A stretch of DNA of 64,000 nt, from positions 39,999 to 103,998 of the forward strand of contig NZ_JAQMUB010000058.1 of NCBI RefSeq assembly GCF_028330965.1. The letters are read 5' to 3'. This document shows positions 18,056 through 28,037 of this stretch, piece after piece. The DNA is from Oscillatoria sp. CS-180. GTDB taxonomy: Bacteria; Cyanobacteriota; Cyanobacteriia; Phormidesmidales; Phormidesmidaceae. The position numbers and the translations under genes were made by a program. The notes under the pieces were generated by a model, which saw only the letters and a list, made by a program, of their open reading frames with translations, was not told the origin of the DNA and did no database searches. Numbering within the stretch: position 1 is the first letter of the stretch; every line of letters begins with the position of its first letter.

Positions 18056-21000
18056 CTATGTCGGCTGGGAAGCTTCTCTGATTCGCTGCATTCTCGTGTT
18101 GATTCGTTCAACACCTTGCCGGTTTCCCTGGCGCTGAAAGATTTCGACTGCTTGTGAAAGATCGGACAGCGCCCCGTCACGATCGCCCACCTCTGCTCTA
18201 CTCAGTCCGCGACGATAGTAGGCTTGGCCTACGGTGGGAACAGCTTCAATAAATTGGTTGTAGTGGGCGATCGCCTCAGTGTGTTGCTCTAATTTGCCGT
18301 AAGCATCTCCCAACAGCAAATAAGCCAGAACCGTAGTCTCTTGCGCCTCTTCACGAGCAATCACTCCTTCATAAACAGCAATAGCGGCTTGATAGTCTTG
18401 AGCAAGGGTAAGCCGATAGCCTTCCTGTAGCGCTGTTTGAGCCGCTCGGGGAGCACTAGCAATAAAGGCGGCGAGACCAGACGGAAGTTCTGATGAAGGA
18501 GGTGGTGAGGAAGCCGATCCGTTCCTCACGTTGCGATCGCTTCGGGCAGAAAGCGGATTTGGGATAGCCGATCCGTCAGTAGATAAGTCTTGGGTCAGGG
18601 GTTGAACCCGTCTCAGGCTTGATCCAGGTTGGCGGAGTATGACTGGAGTGCTGGCGAAAGGCGAACTAGGTGTGCTGCGTGTACGAACTACCGCATCTCT
18701 TGAAACCCCCACTCTGGCTGTGGACAAGCTTGGATTCGGCGAGGAGTTTGCTGTAGGAATCGGTGGTAGTAACGGCGTAGCGGCGGGGAGGTCGTATTCG
18801 ACTTGCAGATCGGACACTACAAGATCGCCGGGTGCATCGCTGAGGAAGACGAGTGGAACGTCCAGAGTGTCTGCTTGAGTGAAAGAGATGGCAGTCACCT
18901 GCAGGGAGTCTGAATAGGGCTGAACAACGCGGATTTCAGCTTGGGTGGCATCCAATGGAGAACGTCCCGACCAGTTGAGTCCGGGAAATCCAGGATCATC
19001 TAAAGGCAGAACGATAGGCGAGGAGGCACCGTTCCAGATGATTTCTAGGCGCGATCGCTTTATCAGAGGCAATTCCTGGCTGTCTGGCGAGAGCGGCGCG
19101 GCAAATTGAGCCTGTACTTTCAGGCTGTAGTCTGTATCTGGCAGGACTTCAACGGTCTGAGATAGCACGGCGTCCCCTGCGTCATCACCGCGCAGTTCTA
19201 CAACCGCATTGTTTACACTGACACCGCCCAAGGTTTCCCAATTGGCGAGTTCACCGTCTGAATTCAGCAAGAAGCGAGCGTTGCTGAGGGTCTCGGTCGT
19301 CGGCGTGAGGGCTACTGAGTCTAGAATGAGGCCGCCTGGCAGTTCTTGCTCGAAGCGAACTTCCACGGCGATCGCGCCCACGGGCGCATGAAGACTCACT
19401 TCATAGAACCGAAACCCAACCTGTTCGTCTTGTGACCCACCGCCTTCACCGCCTTCACCGCCTTCACCCCCCTCGCCACTGTCATCAGAGTCCACGATGA
19501 TAGGTTGAACCGGAGTCAGGAAGGCTTCATCCATGCGAAGCGTTCCATCGTTTTCATCTCGCCAGATTACTTTCCAGGTAAAGCCCCTCATTGGCGGAGA
19601 AAAATCAAGCAGAGGGCTATCTGGCAAAGAACCATAATTGAATTGAAAACGATATGTGCAGCCTGCCCGACAGGCCACTTGCTGCCACAGGCTCAGGCTT
19701 AGGGCTGAATTGTCTGCGGCAGGGGGAATGGGCGGAAAGCAGGGTAGGTCAATTTCATTGTCAGTCCAATAGCTGGGATGCATGAGGAGCACGGCAAAGC
19801 GAACCCTGTCTGCTGCATCGCGCCATCTGAGCCGCAGCGTTTGACCATCTATCCCTTGCCACCCTTCAGGAACGACCGTGCTGCACCAGGTATGGATGTG
19901 GAGGTTCTCAATGGCAAAATCCTCACCTTCCAGATCCCAGTTACTGCCGCCAAAATTGGACAGTCTGGCGATGTTTCGTCCTACGGCTGAGTTAATCGCG
20001 TTAATAATATCGTCTACTCCGGTTTGAGCGGGATTTGCTCCAGCGCAATCAATCCTAATGAGCCGATTTGGCGTGGGCGTTTGCTGCTCAAGGGAGAGGG
20101 TAATGTAGCGCTCCGTACTGAGATCAATGCGGTTAATTCGCCGGGTGAAGCTGGCTGACGAGGTAAAGCCATAATGGCCGAGTTCTAGGGGAGCCGATTC
20201 GAGGGCTAAGCGATCAAAAAAGGTGGATTGAAAGCCAAAATCTTCGTCTTGATCGCGCAATTCAAAGAGCCGATGAGTTGCGTCGTCACTGGCAGGAAAA
20301 CGGAAGTCGCCGTTGACCAGCAGGGTTTCGCGCCCGCACCCTTCAACGGTCTCAGCTTGACTCAAATGCTCCCCTAGCGTCTCTTCAAAGTCAAACTGGA
20401 ATTCGACACGACCCAAGGGCGCAAATTCATCTAACCGTCGTCGAATCGCGGTTGGCCCTGCCCCGATTTGCAGCTGAACGGGCATCGTGAACTGCTCTGG
20501 CTGATTCCGCAGGCGAAACAGGGCACTGAGGGGCTGGGGTTCTCCGGGAACAGTGGCGACGCGCCAAGCGGTACCTTCGCGGATACTGCACTGTAAGCCA
20601 GGTTCAGGACCAATGCCGGGTTCTACCTGCCAGCTCGCCTCACCCAGTTGACTTTGCAGCACGAGCCAATAGCGCCGGGGAGAGCCGTCATCGAAGGGGG
20701 CGATTCGCAAGGGGTTTGTCAGCGTGGCACTGCCCCAACTGGCTTGCTCTGGGGGAACGGGTTTACCCACCACCACTTCAGCCGTTTTAAGGATTTCTCC
20801 CGAGGGTTTGCCGTCCGCATCCGACTGAAACGAGATGTGGATACCCGCCTGATTCGCGATCGCCTTCGAAAACAATACATCGACTGCTGTTACAGCAATC
20901 TCGCGATCAATCCAAACGGGCTGGGCCAAGGAGCACTCTGGAGAAACCGTGACAGGGACCGTTGGCGGCAGCGTTCCCACGGGGCCTAAGGCAATGCGGG

Positions 21001-21865
21001 TCGGTTTGAACTGGCCCTGAATGCGGGCCGTGGCCGCACGGGGCATTGCGCCTGTGGGAAGGGAGAGCCGTAACAGTGACTCAGACGCAGCAGGTATAGT
21101 GCCAAAGGTGAAGGGGAGCGTGGCTTCAGGCAGGTGGGGCGGCAGGACTTGCTGAGAAAGGGTGTAGGTGATGCGAATGCGGATATCCAGTCGGGCGATC
21201 GCATCGGAGTGAATCACCAATGGAATAGTGTAGAAGCCATTCTCTGGGGTCGCCGTACTGAGATAGCTGTTGAGCACTGCGGCAAAGTCCGTGGTGGAGA
21301 CTTCGGCGGTGAGTTCCCCAAGCTGTGTCCAAAAAGCGGGCAAATTACCCAAACGCAGACTCAAATTGGTCGGAAGCGACTGGATCGTGACTGAAGTAAT
21401 GTTGGGATTTCCCTGGGGCTGCGAGAGTGAAAACTGCTGGACGACGAGGCCCGGTACCGGATGCGTTTCGCCCCCCAGAAAGAAGGTGGGATCGTCGGGT
21501 GATTTGATGGCATAGCGACTGTTCAACTCTACAAAGGAGCCGCCAATGTCAATTTGTAAGGTAGCGTCGTCAAGGTCATTGTTGGTTTGAAACTCTATAA
21601 GCTTGCGGCGACTATGAAAGTTAACGGCAACAAAGTCAGTTCCACCATCGGTCTTTGTTGCAATCTGGCGATCGCTCCCCTCTAACCGTCCCTCGTTTCC
21701 TTCAAAGGTGATGGTTTCTGCAAAAAGCGTTTCTCCAGCCGTCACGGGTGTCAGGGTGATGATGGCCTTTTGAACTTTGGCTCCAGCGGGTAAGGTCCGG
21801 AGAGACAGGGTTCTATCGCCCTCAAAAGGGGTATTGGCTCCAGGATAGCGATCGTCTAGCAGCAT
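18056..21865 (-). CDS. CIS-locus fibre-like protein with C-terminal TPR repeats
   Basis: The 1269-residue protein is the last gene of the CIS cluster. Most of it is predicted to be beta-rich and built of several lectin- or adhesin-like segments; I do not recognise named domains there. At about residues 575-645 it carries a copy of the repeat module seen in the 1650-residue baseplate protein (IDCAGANPAQ and AINSAVGRNIAR). A Gly-Glu linker of four GGE-type units lies near residue 800. The last 135 or so residues are TPR-like helices (ALQEGYRLTLAQDYQAAIAV, then AYYRRGLSRAEVGDRDGAL). Position and composition suggest a tail fibre or surface-contact protein, with the TPR part as an intracellular or partner-binding end (inference). 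Confidence 0.6.
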   Translation of the reverse strand: MLLDDRYPGANTPFEGDRTLSLRTLPAGAKVQKAIITLTPVTAGETLFAETITFEGNEGRLEGSDRQIATKTDGGTDFVAVNFHSRRKLIEFQTNNDLDDATLQIDIGGSFVELNSRYAIKSPDDPTFFLGGETHPVPGLVVQQFSLSQPQGNPNITSVTIQSLPTNLSLRLGNLPAFWTQLGELTAEVSTTDFAAVLNSYLSTATPENGFYTIPLVIHSDAIARLDIRIRITYTLSQQVLPPHLPEATLPFTFGTIPAASESLLRLSLPTGAMPRAATARIQGQFKPTRIALGPVGTLPPTVPVTVSPECSLAQPVWIDREIAVTAVDVLFSKAIANQAGIHISFQSDADGKPSGEILKTAEVVVGKPVPPEQASWGSATLTNPLRIAPFDDGSPRRYWLVLQSQLGEASWQVEPGIGPEPGLQCSIREGTAWRVATVPGEPQPLSALFRLRNQPEQFTMPVQLQIGAGPTAIRRRLDEFAPLGRVEFQFDFEETLGEHLSQAETVEGCGRETLLVNGDFRFPASDDATHRLFELRDQDEDFGFQSTFFDRLALESAPLELGHYGFTSSASFTRRINRIDLSTERYITLSLEQQTPTPNRLIRIDCAGANPAQTGVDDIINAINSAVGRNIARLSNFGGSNWDLEGEDFAIENLHIHTWCSTVVPEGWQGIDGQTLRLRWRDAADRVRFAVLLMHPSYWTDNEIDLPCFPPIPPAADNSALSLSLWQQVACRAGCTYRFQFNYGSLPDSPLLDFSPPMRGFTWKVIWRDENDGTLRMDEAFLTPVQPIIVDSDDSGEGGEGGEGGEGGGSQDEQVGFRFYEVSLHAPVGAIAVEVRFEQELPGGLILDSVALTPTTETLSNARFLLNSDGELANWETLGGVSVNNAVVELRGDDAGDAVLSQTVEVLPDTDYSLKVQAQFAAPLSPDSQELPLIKRSRLEIIWNGASSPIVLPLDDPGFPGLNWSGRSPLDATQAEIRVVQPYSDSLQVTAISFTQADTLDVPLVFLSDAPGDLVVSDLQVEYDLPAATPLLPPIPTANSSPNPSLSTARVGVSRDAVVRTRSTPSSPFASTPVILRQPGSSLRRVQPLTQDLSTDGSAIPNPLSARSDRNVRNGSASSPPPSSELPSGLAAFIASAPRAAQTALQEGYRLTLAQDYQAAIAVYEGVIAREEAQETTVLAYLLLGDAYGKLEQHTEAIAHYNQFIEAVPTVGQAYYRRGLSRAEVGDRDGALSDLSQAVEIFQRQGNRQGVERINTRMQRIREASQPT

Positions 21866-22084
21866 GATGTTGGCCTCGACCTGAGGGCAATTTTGGATTG
21901 GCGATTTTGGATTGAGGAATATTCATTAGGTAGGGTGGGCACTGCCCACCACACCAATGGTGCATGAGCAGAATTGTTCCTAGACTTCCGAAAGTCAATA
22001 ACCCAGGCAGTGCCACCCATGCAAAAGATAGAGGAATGAAGGCAGAATTTAATTCCATTTGCCTTCATTCCTTAGCCCCAAAAG
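21866..22084. repeat. Intergenic gap with the GGGTGGGCACTGCCCACC repeat
   Basis: The gap between the two fibre-like genes holds an inverted-repeat element at 21929-21950 (GGTAGGGTGGGCACTGCCCACC), preceded by two close copies of ATTTTGGATTG. The same element family occurs at 41625-41645 and 54124-54142. It is a short interspersed repeat of the kind common between cyanobacterial genes, not a gene. Confidence 0.65.
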
Positions 22085-23029
22085 CTAGGTTCGCAGAACG
22101 ACCATAAGGTCGATTTTGTTTTGAGCGCGAATTTCTAACAGATTTTGGCTTAAATGAAAGACCTGAACGGTGTTAGGAACTGGGGCATTGTCGGCTCGTT
22201 CAGACGAGTCAAATGAAATATTGGTCGGGATCATCTGGGGGCGAATGGCTAAGCGCAGATCAGGCCAAACACCGCCATCCTTCAACTCTTTCACCGTGCG
22301 GCTGTTGCCTAAGAGCTGATCTTGAACGTATTTGGTATGTCCGTAGGAATTGCGGCGGAAGTGGTCTTGCTCTAGTCCTGGGTCAAATATTTTGCCCCAC
22401 AGGTCATTCAGGACATCATCGAAATACTGAGTATCCGTCACCTGCAGGCCAAACTGATCCAGGATGTCTTGAATTGGGTCGCCCCAGTGCAGTGCATCGG
22501 TACCGGCACGGGTCATCAACCTTGCGGCATCCGGGTCACGGTGCCCTGCGTAGTAGACCAGAAATTTGACGGGAATCTTATCGGCGTCCCTTACAACCTC
22601 GGTCTCGTTGGGATCTCCACCACCGCGCAGTTCTGCTAATTCACCGCGCAGTTCGGCTAGTTCAAACAGGCTGACGACGGGATAGCGACCCAGGTTGTGT
22701 TCAATCAGTGCCGGCAAGGGCGTACCGGAAGGTAAGGCCAACTGCTTGAAATAGCGGCGGTATTGACCCAGGCTGCCTTCTAGGTCAGCTTTCAGCACGT
22801 AGCGTTCATCATAGTAAGCCTTCCATTCGTCTGGCGTTTGACCTCCGAACGTGTCGGCATCCACAGGCTGCTCTTTGAACTCATCCAAATCGTCTTGAAC
22901 GGTTTCCACCTTGGCATGAATGTCTTCTTTGATGGCGACCTGCATGGCGTTCAGACGCTCGGCGGCGATCAGTTCACCGGGGTTGAACGTATCGTAAGGG
23001 GTTGTGTCAGTCTGCATGTTGGCTTGCAT
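22085..23029 (-). CDS. CIS-locus tail-fibre-like protein
   Basis: The 314-residue protein has an N-terminal part with FNPGELIAAERLNAMQ, a predicted coiled coil (about residues 25-55) and then DADTFGGQTPDEWKAYYDER plus YVLKADLEG, wording typical of phage tail-fibre shafts. A 21-base tandem duplication (22621-22662) encodes ELAELRG twice. The C-terminal half (about 140-314) has no recognisable domain. A strong AGGAG site precedes the ATG at 23029. It lies 45 bases after the large gpI-like gene, in the place of a fibre gene in phage tail operons. Function assigned by position and shaft motifs only. Confidence 0.55.
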   Translation of the reverse strand: MQANMQTDTTPYDTFNPGELIAAERLNAMQVAIKEDIHAKVETVQDDLDEFKEQPVDADTFGGQTPDEWKAYYDERYVLKADLEGSLGQYRRYFKQLALPSGTPLPALIEHNLGRYPVVSLFELAELRGELAELRGGGDPNETEVVRDADKIPVKFLVYYAGHRDPDAARLMTRAGTDALHWGDPIQDILDQFGLQVTDTQYFDDVLNDLWGKIFDPGLEQDHFRRNSYGHTKYVQDQLLGNSRTVKELKDGGVWPDLRLAIRPQMIPTNISFDSSERADNAPVPNTVQVFHLSQNLLEIRAQNKIDLMVVLRT

Positions 23030-23074
23030 AGGAATCTCCTTTTAAGTGAACTTTGAACTTCGGATGTCGAAACG

Positions 23075-26000
23075 TTAGGGATGACAGGTATCGCGAGTGA
23101 CGGTGGCTTTGACACCAGCGGCTTTGGCTTGCAAAATACCGATGGGGCTGGGTTCGAGCAGATCCTGAGTCGAAGCCGGGAGAGGATTGCCGAGAACCAC
23201 CTGACGAGCATTTTCGAAACGGCTGGCTTGGTAGGCGATCGCCACCTCATACATCCCCTGACCAGCGGGACGAGCGGAGACGGCAATCTCGTTGCCCCAG
23301 ACGCCTACAGCCTTGGCCTCTAACAGAACAAATTGATTGGCGACGTCAGGATCTTTGAGATAAATACGAGCGGCTGCGTCACGGCTGCCCAATGTCAGCA
23401 CCTGAGGTCGTCGGAAGGGCACTTCCACCGCAGCCCATCCCAAGGGCACGCGGTCTACGATTTGAGCTTTGACGATGGTGGATTGCTGAGTCCCCTGGTT
23501 GACTCGCGGCACTAAGCTATGAGCAGCATCGAAATTGGTGTTGCCCGTCGTTTCCAGAACTGCATCGGAATACCGTTCTGGCTGTCCGACACTTTGGCTA
23601 AAGCGGGCTTCGTTGAAGCGCCCGCCAAAGCGCGGTGGCAGATCGGCAGGAAGATGCACCTCGAAGCTGCCGGGTTGATGGCTGAGCCAGGAAAAATGGA
23701 CGAGAACGGGCGGCTCAACACTGATTTCTCCAGTGAAGACGGCCTCCACCAACTCGGGTGGCTCGTGGACAAACCGACTGACGTTGAAGATGCCGCGCTC
23801 TCGACAGCGATCGCCCGCAAAGTACGCTTGATTGAAATCGGCTTGATTGAATCGACTGCTGTAGCAGTCCAAATATTGCCAGTGAGACGGACCCAGGGGT
23901 AACCGTAACCCGCCCGATTTTGGCAGTAACTCCGCCGTTAGCCGCTGGGAACGTGCATTAACCTGCTGGCTGAGTGACTGTTCATCGTCTGCGCCGATGG
24001 TCACCTGAAAATACTCTTCAACGGCTGCATTCGGATTTTCGGGAGGGTAGTAAACCTTTACATCAAACAAGGCATGGATTTGGTGCACCTCTAGCAGCGG
24101 CGGCTGATCGCCATAGAGGGAACCGACAACAGTGACCACCTGAGTGTCATAGGACGCTAGCTCCAGGTCGGCATGGGGTCGCAGGTGAATTAGGTCATTG
24201 CCTTCCCCATCCACCAACCTGGGTACGGGAGAAAGCTGAAGTCGTCCTGACAAGCGAATAGCGTCACCCGGAGCGGGGAGGGCGATCGCATCTGAAAGCT
24301 CATGGGGTTTCACCGTGATCGTTAGGTCCGCTGCGAACTGAGACGCTGCCTTCAACCGCAGAATATGGGAGGCTTGGGGCGTGTTCAACTGCAACGCGGT
24401 TTGCTGCTGTCCGTCCAATCGAAAGGGATAGGCTCCGGTGAATGGCACCAGCACCTGAGTCCCAATGGGTCCCACCAGCAGCTTGTCAGAGCTGACGGAG
24501 CGTTCTTCTCCAGCAACGGATCGAATGCGGGCGTGGAGATGGTCTCCCTGCGCCTGCAAAATCAGTGTTTCACCGGCATCGACTAGAGACAGGACTCTGA
24601 TTTGCCAGCCTGATGTCATGTTTACCAAAGCAGGGCCGACAGTCCCCTGGGGGGCGTGGATTTCCACCGTTGCCGTAGATTCTGTGACGCTGCCATTGAG
24701 TAGTGACCAGCGATCGCCGTGCCGCACGGATTGAGATGGCGCGATCGCTGGGGTCGGCACATATTCCACTAGCTCTAGATAGCGCTGGGGAAAGACTGCC
24801 AGCCGACTGGTTTCCCCTGCCGTGGGTGACGTGAGTTGGAGCTGTCCGGTTGGTGTGAGCGCTGCTAACTCGGGATATACCGCATTAATGGCGGCCATAA
24901 CTTCATCCCCAAAGGTGTTGGTCGGAGTCGCCCCAACGACCTCAATATCGACTGGACTCTGGTCATCCACTTGCAGCCGCAGTTGACTCCCCTGGGTGAG
25001 GTCAATGGAAGTGGTCAGGTCAGCCTCTCCCACCAGCACTGCCGGAGCCGGATCGCTTCCCTGGGCTTGGCGATCGCTCTCCCCAAATAGCAGGGCTGTC
25101 GCGTCTGCCCCACTATGGGGCGTCAGCACCAGGCGACTGTTCAATCCTGTCGTGGGCGATCGCAGCACGAGGCGATCATTCACCACTGTGGCAATTTCGG
25201 TACCCTCGAAGGCTTGGTTGAGGGCGATCGCCACGGTCGCTGGAGGCACAGCACTGGCGTCACTAATGCCTTGGGTTAAGTCAACGGTTCTTGTTGGCTG
25301 ATTATCAACGGCGATATCGACAATGTGGCGTGCTGACAACTCCAGCGTTGATGGCAAATCGCTCTGACTGCTCACTTTGGCGGCTTGGGCAGCCTGTCCC
25401 TGGTAGCTCCGAGGAGCGGCAAAGCCCAGCAAATCAGCCGTCACGTCGATCCCGGTTTCAGGAATATCCAACGCAATAACGCTCTCAGTCCCCATCGTCG
25501 CCGATGTCAAAACAAGATGCTGTCCGTCGGTCTGCGCCACGACCCGCGCCAATTGCTGATTAATTGTTAGGAGAATCTCATCCAAATTGAGCCGAGCTGC
25601 TTCTGGAGTGAGCGTGACGGTGACGGACTCCATCTGATCCACCTGGATGCGGAGAGCAGCTCCGGCAGGCAGATCGATGCCATCGCTGAGGGCAACGGTG
25701 CCAACCACGGTGACGCTGGTGGCATCTTGTCCCCGTGTCGTCGTCGCGGGCAGGGCTAAGGCAGGTAGCGCGTTCGTTGCTTGAGACGGTTCTAGAACGA
25801 GGCGGCTATGGGCTCCGGTGGTGGGCGATGTCAGCAGCAGAAAGCGGCCCGCAGCGCTGGCAATATCAGCATTGATTGCCTGCTGGCTCACAGCGTTGAT
25901 TGCCGCAACAACGTCTGATAGCAGGGTTACGCGGGGGCGCAGTCCAGCGCAGTCAATGTCCCAAGCTGAATGCTCATCTACTTGAATTCGTATATGGCGG

Positions 26001-28027
26001 TCAGTGCTCAGATCTTTGCCGCGACTGAGATCGACCATGCCCACTAGACGAGCTGCGGTGGCAGCGGTACCGGATGCTTCTAAACGAGGGCGACCAAAGA
26101 GCGATCGCACCGCATCATTCAAAATCGCCACCCGCGTCACAAAAGGGCGCTCTTGAGTCGTTTCGATGGGCAATAGCTCAATGCGACTGGCGCTGCCCAC
26201 GGTGGTGGACGTGAGCATTAGCCGCTCACCGTCATGGCTGGCTAGGTCGGGATAAACCTGATTGATGGCAGCGGTTAAGGCATTCAGGATTGGCTCTCGA
26301 TAGGCCGAGGCGTCCGTTCCCGTCAGGTCCAGAAGCTCAATGCGCACTGGAATCTTGGTTGCCGCACTGCCATCGATCGCGAGCTTAAGCTGGCCTAGAA
26401 AAAGCGATCGTGGCGCTTGAGTATCCATCAAAGCAGCGACGTCAGGAACGCTGATGAGACGGGCAGGTAGTGCCCCTGCGCCGGTGATGGTGCGGGGAGG
26501 AAAGCCAAAGAGAGCCGCGATCGCATCTCCTTCAGGTAGGGGTTCCAGAGTCAAGCGGCTATTGTTGCCGACCGTTGGCGAAACCAGGCTGAGAAACTGA
26601 CCGTCCTGACGCGCCAAATTGCGACCCGTGTCGGTATTGATGGCCGTGACAATCTCAAAGAGTTGAGTATTGGCCGGGTCCTCGCCCGCGCAGTCCACCA
26701 TTAGGCTGCTGCCACCATTGACGCGAAAGCGAATTTGGGACTGATCACTGAGATCCACGCCGCTGCTTAGGTCTTGGCGACTGAGAATGCGAGCGGGCTG
26801 AGCCTCTTGGCCCAAGAAGAATCGCTCTGTCGTACCCAACAAGATGTCGGTTGCCTCTTGAGCAGACGGACGCTGAAGCGCAATGCTGCTGTTGAAGCCC
26901 ACCGTTGGAGACGTGAGCACTAGCCGTCCCTCATCAAGGGTTGCTACCTCAGTTCCAACCATCTGGTTAATCGCAGCCTGAACTTGTTCAGGAGTGGTTT
27001 GATCAGGCGCAGCAGGATTAGCACAGTCGATTTCAACGGTTTGAGTCCGATCCAGTTCTAGGCGCAGGTAGCGCTGAGCGCTGAGGTCCATCATGGCGGG
27101 CAGGGCGATCTCGCCGATCACTTGAGCCGGCTGCGCTTCACTGCCGCGATAGTCATAGGGATCTAATCCCAAGAGCGCTGTGGCAGCATCGTTGGTCCCC
27201 TCTGCAACCACCAAGCGGCTGCTGGGGCCAAATCCCGGAGCCGTCAGCACCAGCACACCATCCTGGAGACGAGCAATGTTGGCGTCTCCAAAAGCCGCAT
27301 TGAGGATGTCGATAATGGCAGAAACAGCTACCTCATCAGAGCTTTCACCTTGACTCAGGTTGATCGTCTGGGCCTCACCGTTGACTTCAAGGTAAAGCTG
27401 ATGGGCTCCTTGTAGATCAAGCGTGGAGCCAAGGACAACCTGTCCAATAATTTGGGCAGCTTGGGCGGCTTGTCCAGTGACTGTTGTGTGTGCCCCAAAG
27501 ACTGCGGCTGTGGCATCCTCACAGTGAGGTGTTGTGGTTAGCAGAGGCTGCGATCGCTGCCACCAGCCTTCCAACTCCTCCGGAGCATCCGCAATCTCCA
27601 GCACTAGCGCTTCCGCTGCCACTCGTAGAATGCCTTGAATAGTGACGGTGCCTTCCAGAAAGGTCCGAACATAGCGCTTGAGCCGCGCTCGAAAGGCTTC
27701 CACAGATTCGATAATGTCGCCTCGGTCTTCTCCGGGGGCCAATTCGCGACCGGACAGATCTGCTTCTCGTCGAGGCGCTAACCCGTACAGAGCAGCGATT
27801 TTTGCTAAGTCATCGATCTCGGCGGGAAGGATGCGATCGCCCACTCTCATGACGGCGCGATCAGCATAATCCACAAAATGCGCCGCCAGAATTTCCGCCA
27901 AACTATTGTCTGCTGCCAGCAGATCTTGTCCAAAGGTGTCAATAAGCTGCTTCAGCACGGTTGCGGCAGGCTGAGTCCGAAAGGTGCTGGGCAAATAGCT
28001 GAGAATACGATTGGTCTTAGTTACCAT
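23075..28027 (-). CDS. Giant gpI-like CIS baseplate protein with internal repeats
   Basis: The 1650-residue protein follows gp25 and gpJ as tail protein I does in P2-like tails. The first 150 or so residues (SYLPSTFR, then LIDTFGQDLLAADNSLAEIL, DLAKIAALYGL and VRTFLEGTVTIQGILR) resemble the tail-protein-I / wedge-connecting domain. From about residue 190 to 1085 there are eight repeats of 100-120 residues, most containing an IDCAG- or VDL-like strand, an AIN helix, a LVLTSPTVG-type hairpin and SRLVLEP. The remaining 560 residues are beta-rich, with SQRLTAELLPKSGGLRLPL and several FNEARFSQ / FNQADFNQAYF segments. It is several times the size of an ordinary tail protein I. Confidence 0.75.
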   Translation of the reverse strand: MVTKTNRILSYLPSTFRTQPAATVLKQLIDTFGQDLLAADNSLAEILAAHFVDYADRAVMRVGDRILPAEIDDLAKIAALYGLAPRREADLSGRELAPGEDRGDIIESVEAFRARLKRYVRTFLEGTVTIQGILRVAAEALVLEIADAPEELEGWWQRSQPLLTTTPHCEDATAAVFGAHTTVTGQAAQAAQIIGQVVLGSTLDLQGAHQLYLEVNGEAQTINLSQGESSDEVAVSAIIDILNAAFGDANIARLQDGVLVLTAPGFGPSSRLVVAEGTNDAATALLGLDPYDYRGSEAQPAQVIGEIALPAMMDLSAQRYLRLELDRTQTVEIDCANPAAPDQTTPEQVQAAINQMVGTEVATLDEGRLVLTSPTVGFNSSIALQRPSAQEATDILLGTTERFFLGQEAQPARILSRQDLSSGVDLSDQSQIRFRVNGGSSLMVDCAGEDPANTQLFEIVTAINTDTGRNLARQDGQFLSLVSPTVGNNSRLTLEPLPEGDAIAALFGFPPRTITGAGALPARLISVPDVAALMDTQAPRSLFLGQLKLAIDGSAATKIPVRIELLDLTGTDASAYREPILNALTAAINQVYPDLASHDGERLMLTSTTVGSASRIELLPIETTQERPFVTRVAILNDAVRSLFGRPRLEASGTAATAARLVGMVDLSRGKDLSTDRHIRIQVDEHSAWDIDCAGLRPRVTLLSDVVAAINAVSQQAINADIASAAGRFLLLTSPTTGAHSRLVLEPSQATNALPALALPATTTRGQDATSVTVVGTVALSDGIDLPAGAALRIQVDQMESVTVTLTPEAARLNLDEILLTINQQLARVVAQTDGQHLVLTSATMGTESVIALDIPETGIDVTADLLGFAAPRSYQGQAAQAAKVSSQSDLPSTLELSARHIVDIAVDNQPTRTVDLTQGISDASAVPPATVAIALNQAFEGTEIATVVNDRLVLRSPTTGLNSRLVLTPHSGADATALLFGESDRQAQGSDPAPAVLVGEADLTTSIDLTQGSQLRLQVDDQSPVDIEVVGATPTNTFGDEVMAAINAVYPELAALTPTGQLQLTSPTAGETSRLAVFPQRYLELVEYVPTPAIAPSQSVRHGDRWSLLNGSVTESTATVEIHAPQGTVGPALVNMTSGWQIRVLSLVDAGETLILQAQGDHLHARIRSVAGEERSVSSDKLLVGPIGTQVLVPFTGAYPFRLDGQQQTALQLNTPQASHILRLKAASQFAADLTITVKPHELSDAIALPAPGDAIRLSGRLQLSPVPRLVDGEGNDLIHLRPHADLELASYDTQVVTVVGSLYGDQPPLLEVHQIHALFDVKVYYPPENPNAAVEEYFQVTIGADDEQSLSQQVNARSQRLTAELLPKSGGLRLPLGPSHWQYLDCYSSRFNQADFNQAYFAGDRCRERGIFNVSRFVHEPPELVEAVFTGEISVEPPVLVHFSWLSHQPGSFEVHLPADLPPRFGGRFNEARFSQSVGQPERYSDAVLETTGNTNFDAAHSLVPRVNQGTQQSTIVKAQIVDRVPLGWAAVEVPFRRPQVLTLGSRDAAARIYLKDPDVANQFVLLEAKAVGVWGNEIAVSARPAGQGMYEVAIAYQASRFENARQVVLGNPLPASTQDLLEPSPIGILQAKAAGVKATVTRDTCHP
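24770..27460 (-). repeat. Eight tandem protein-level repeats inside the gpI-like gene
   Basis: Each unit encodes roughly: alanine-rich linker with AAR or AQV, VDLS, a short strand of RLQVD type, a stretch of about 25 residues ending in AIN, then LVLTSPT-G--SRLVL and a turn leading to LLGF. The units are clearly related in protein but diverged in DNA, so this is an old duplication rather than an unstable satellite. One further related unit lies in the TPR-ending fibre protein near 19930-20140. Confidence 0.75.
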
Positions 28028-28037
28028 GGGCCTACTC

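Noticed and set aside
24770..27460. CRISPR array or DNA satellite
   Set aside because: The repetition is at protein level with unit lengths over 300 bases and low DNA identity; no array of short direct repeats with spacers occurs anywhere in the window.
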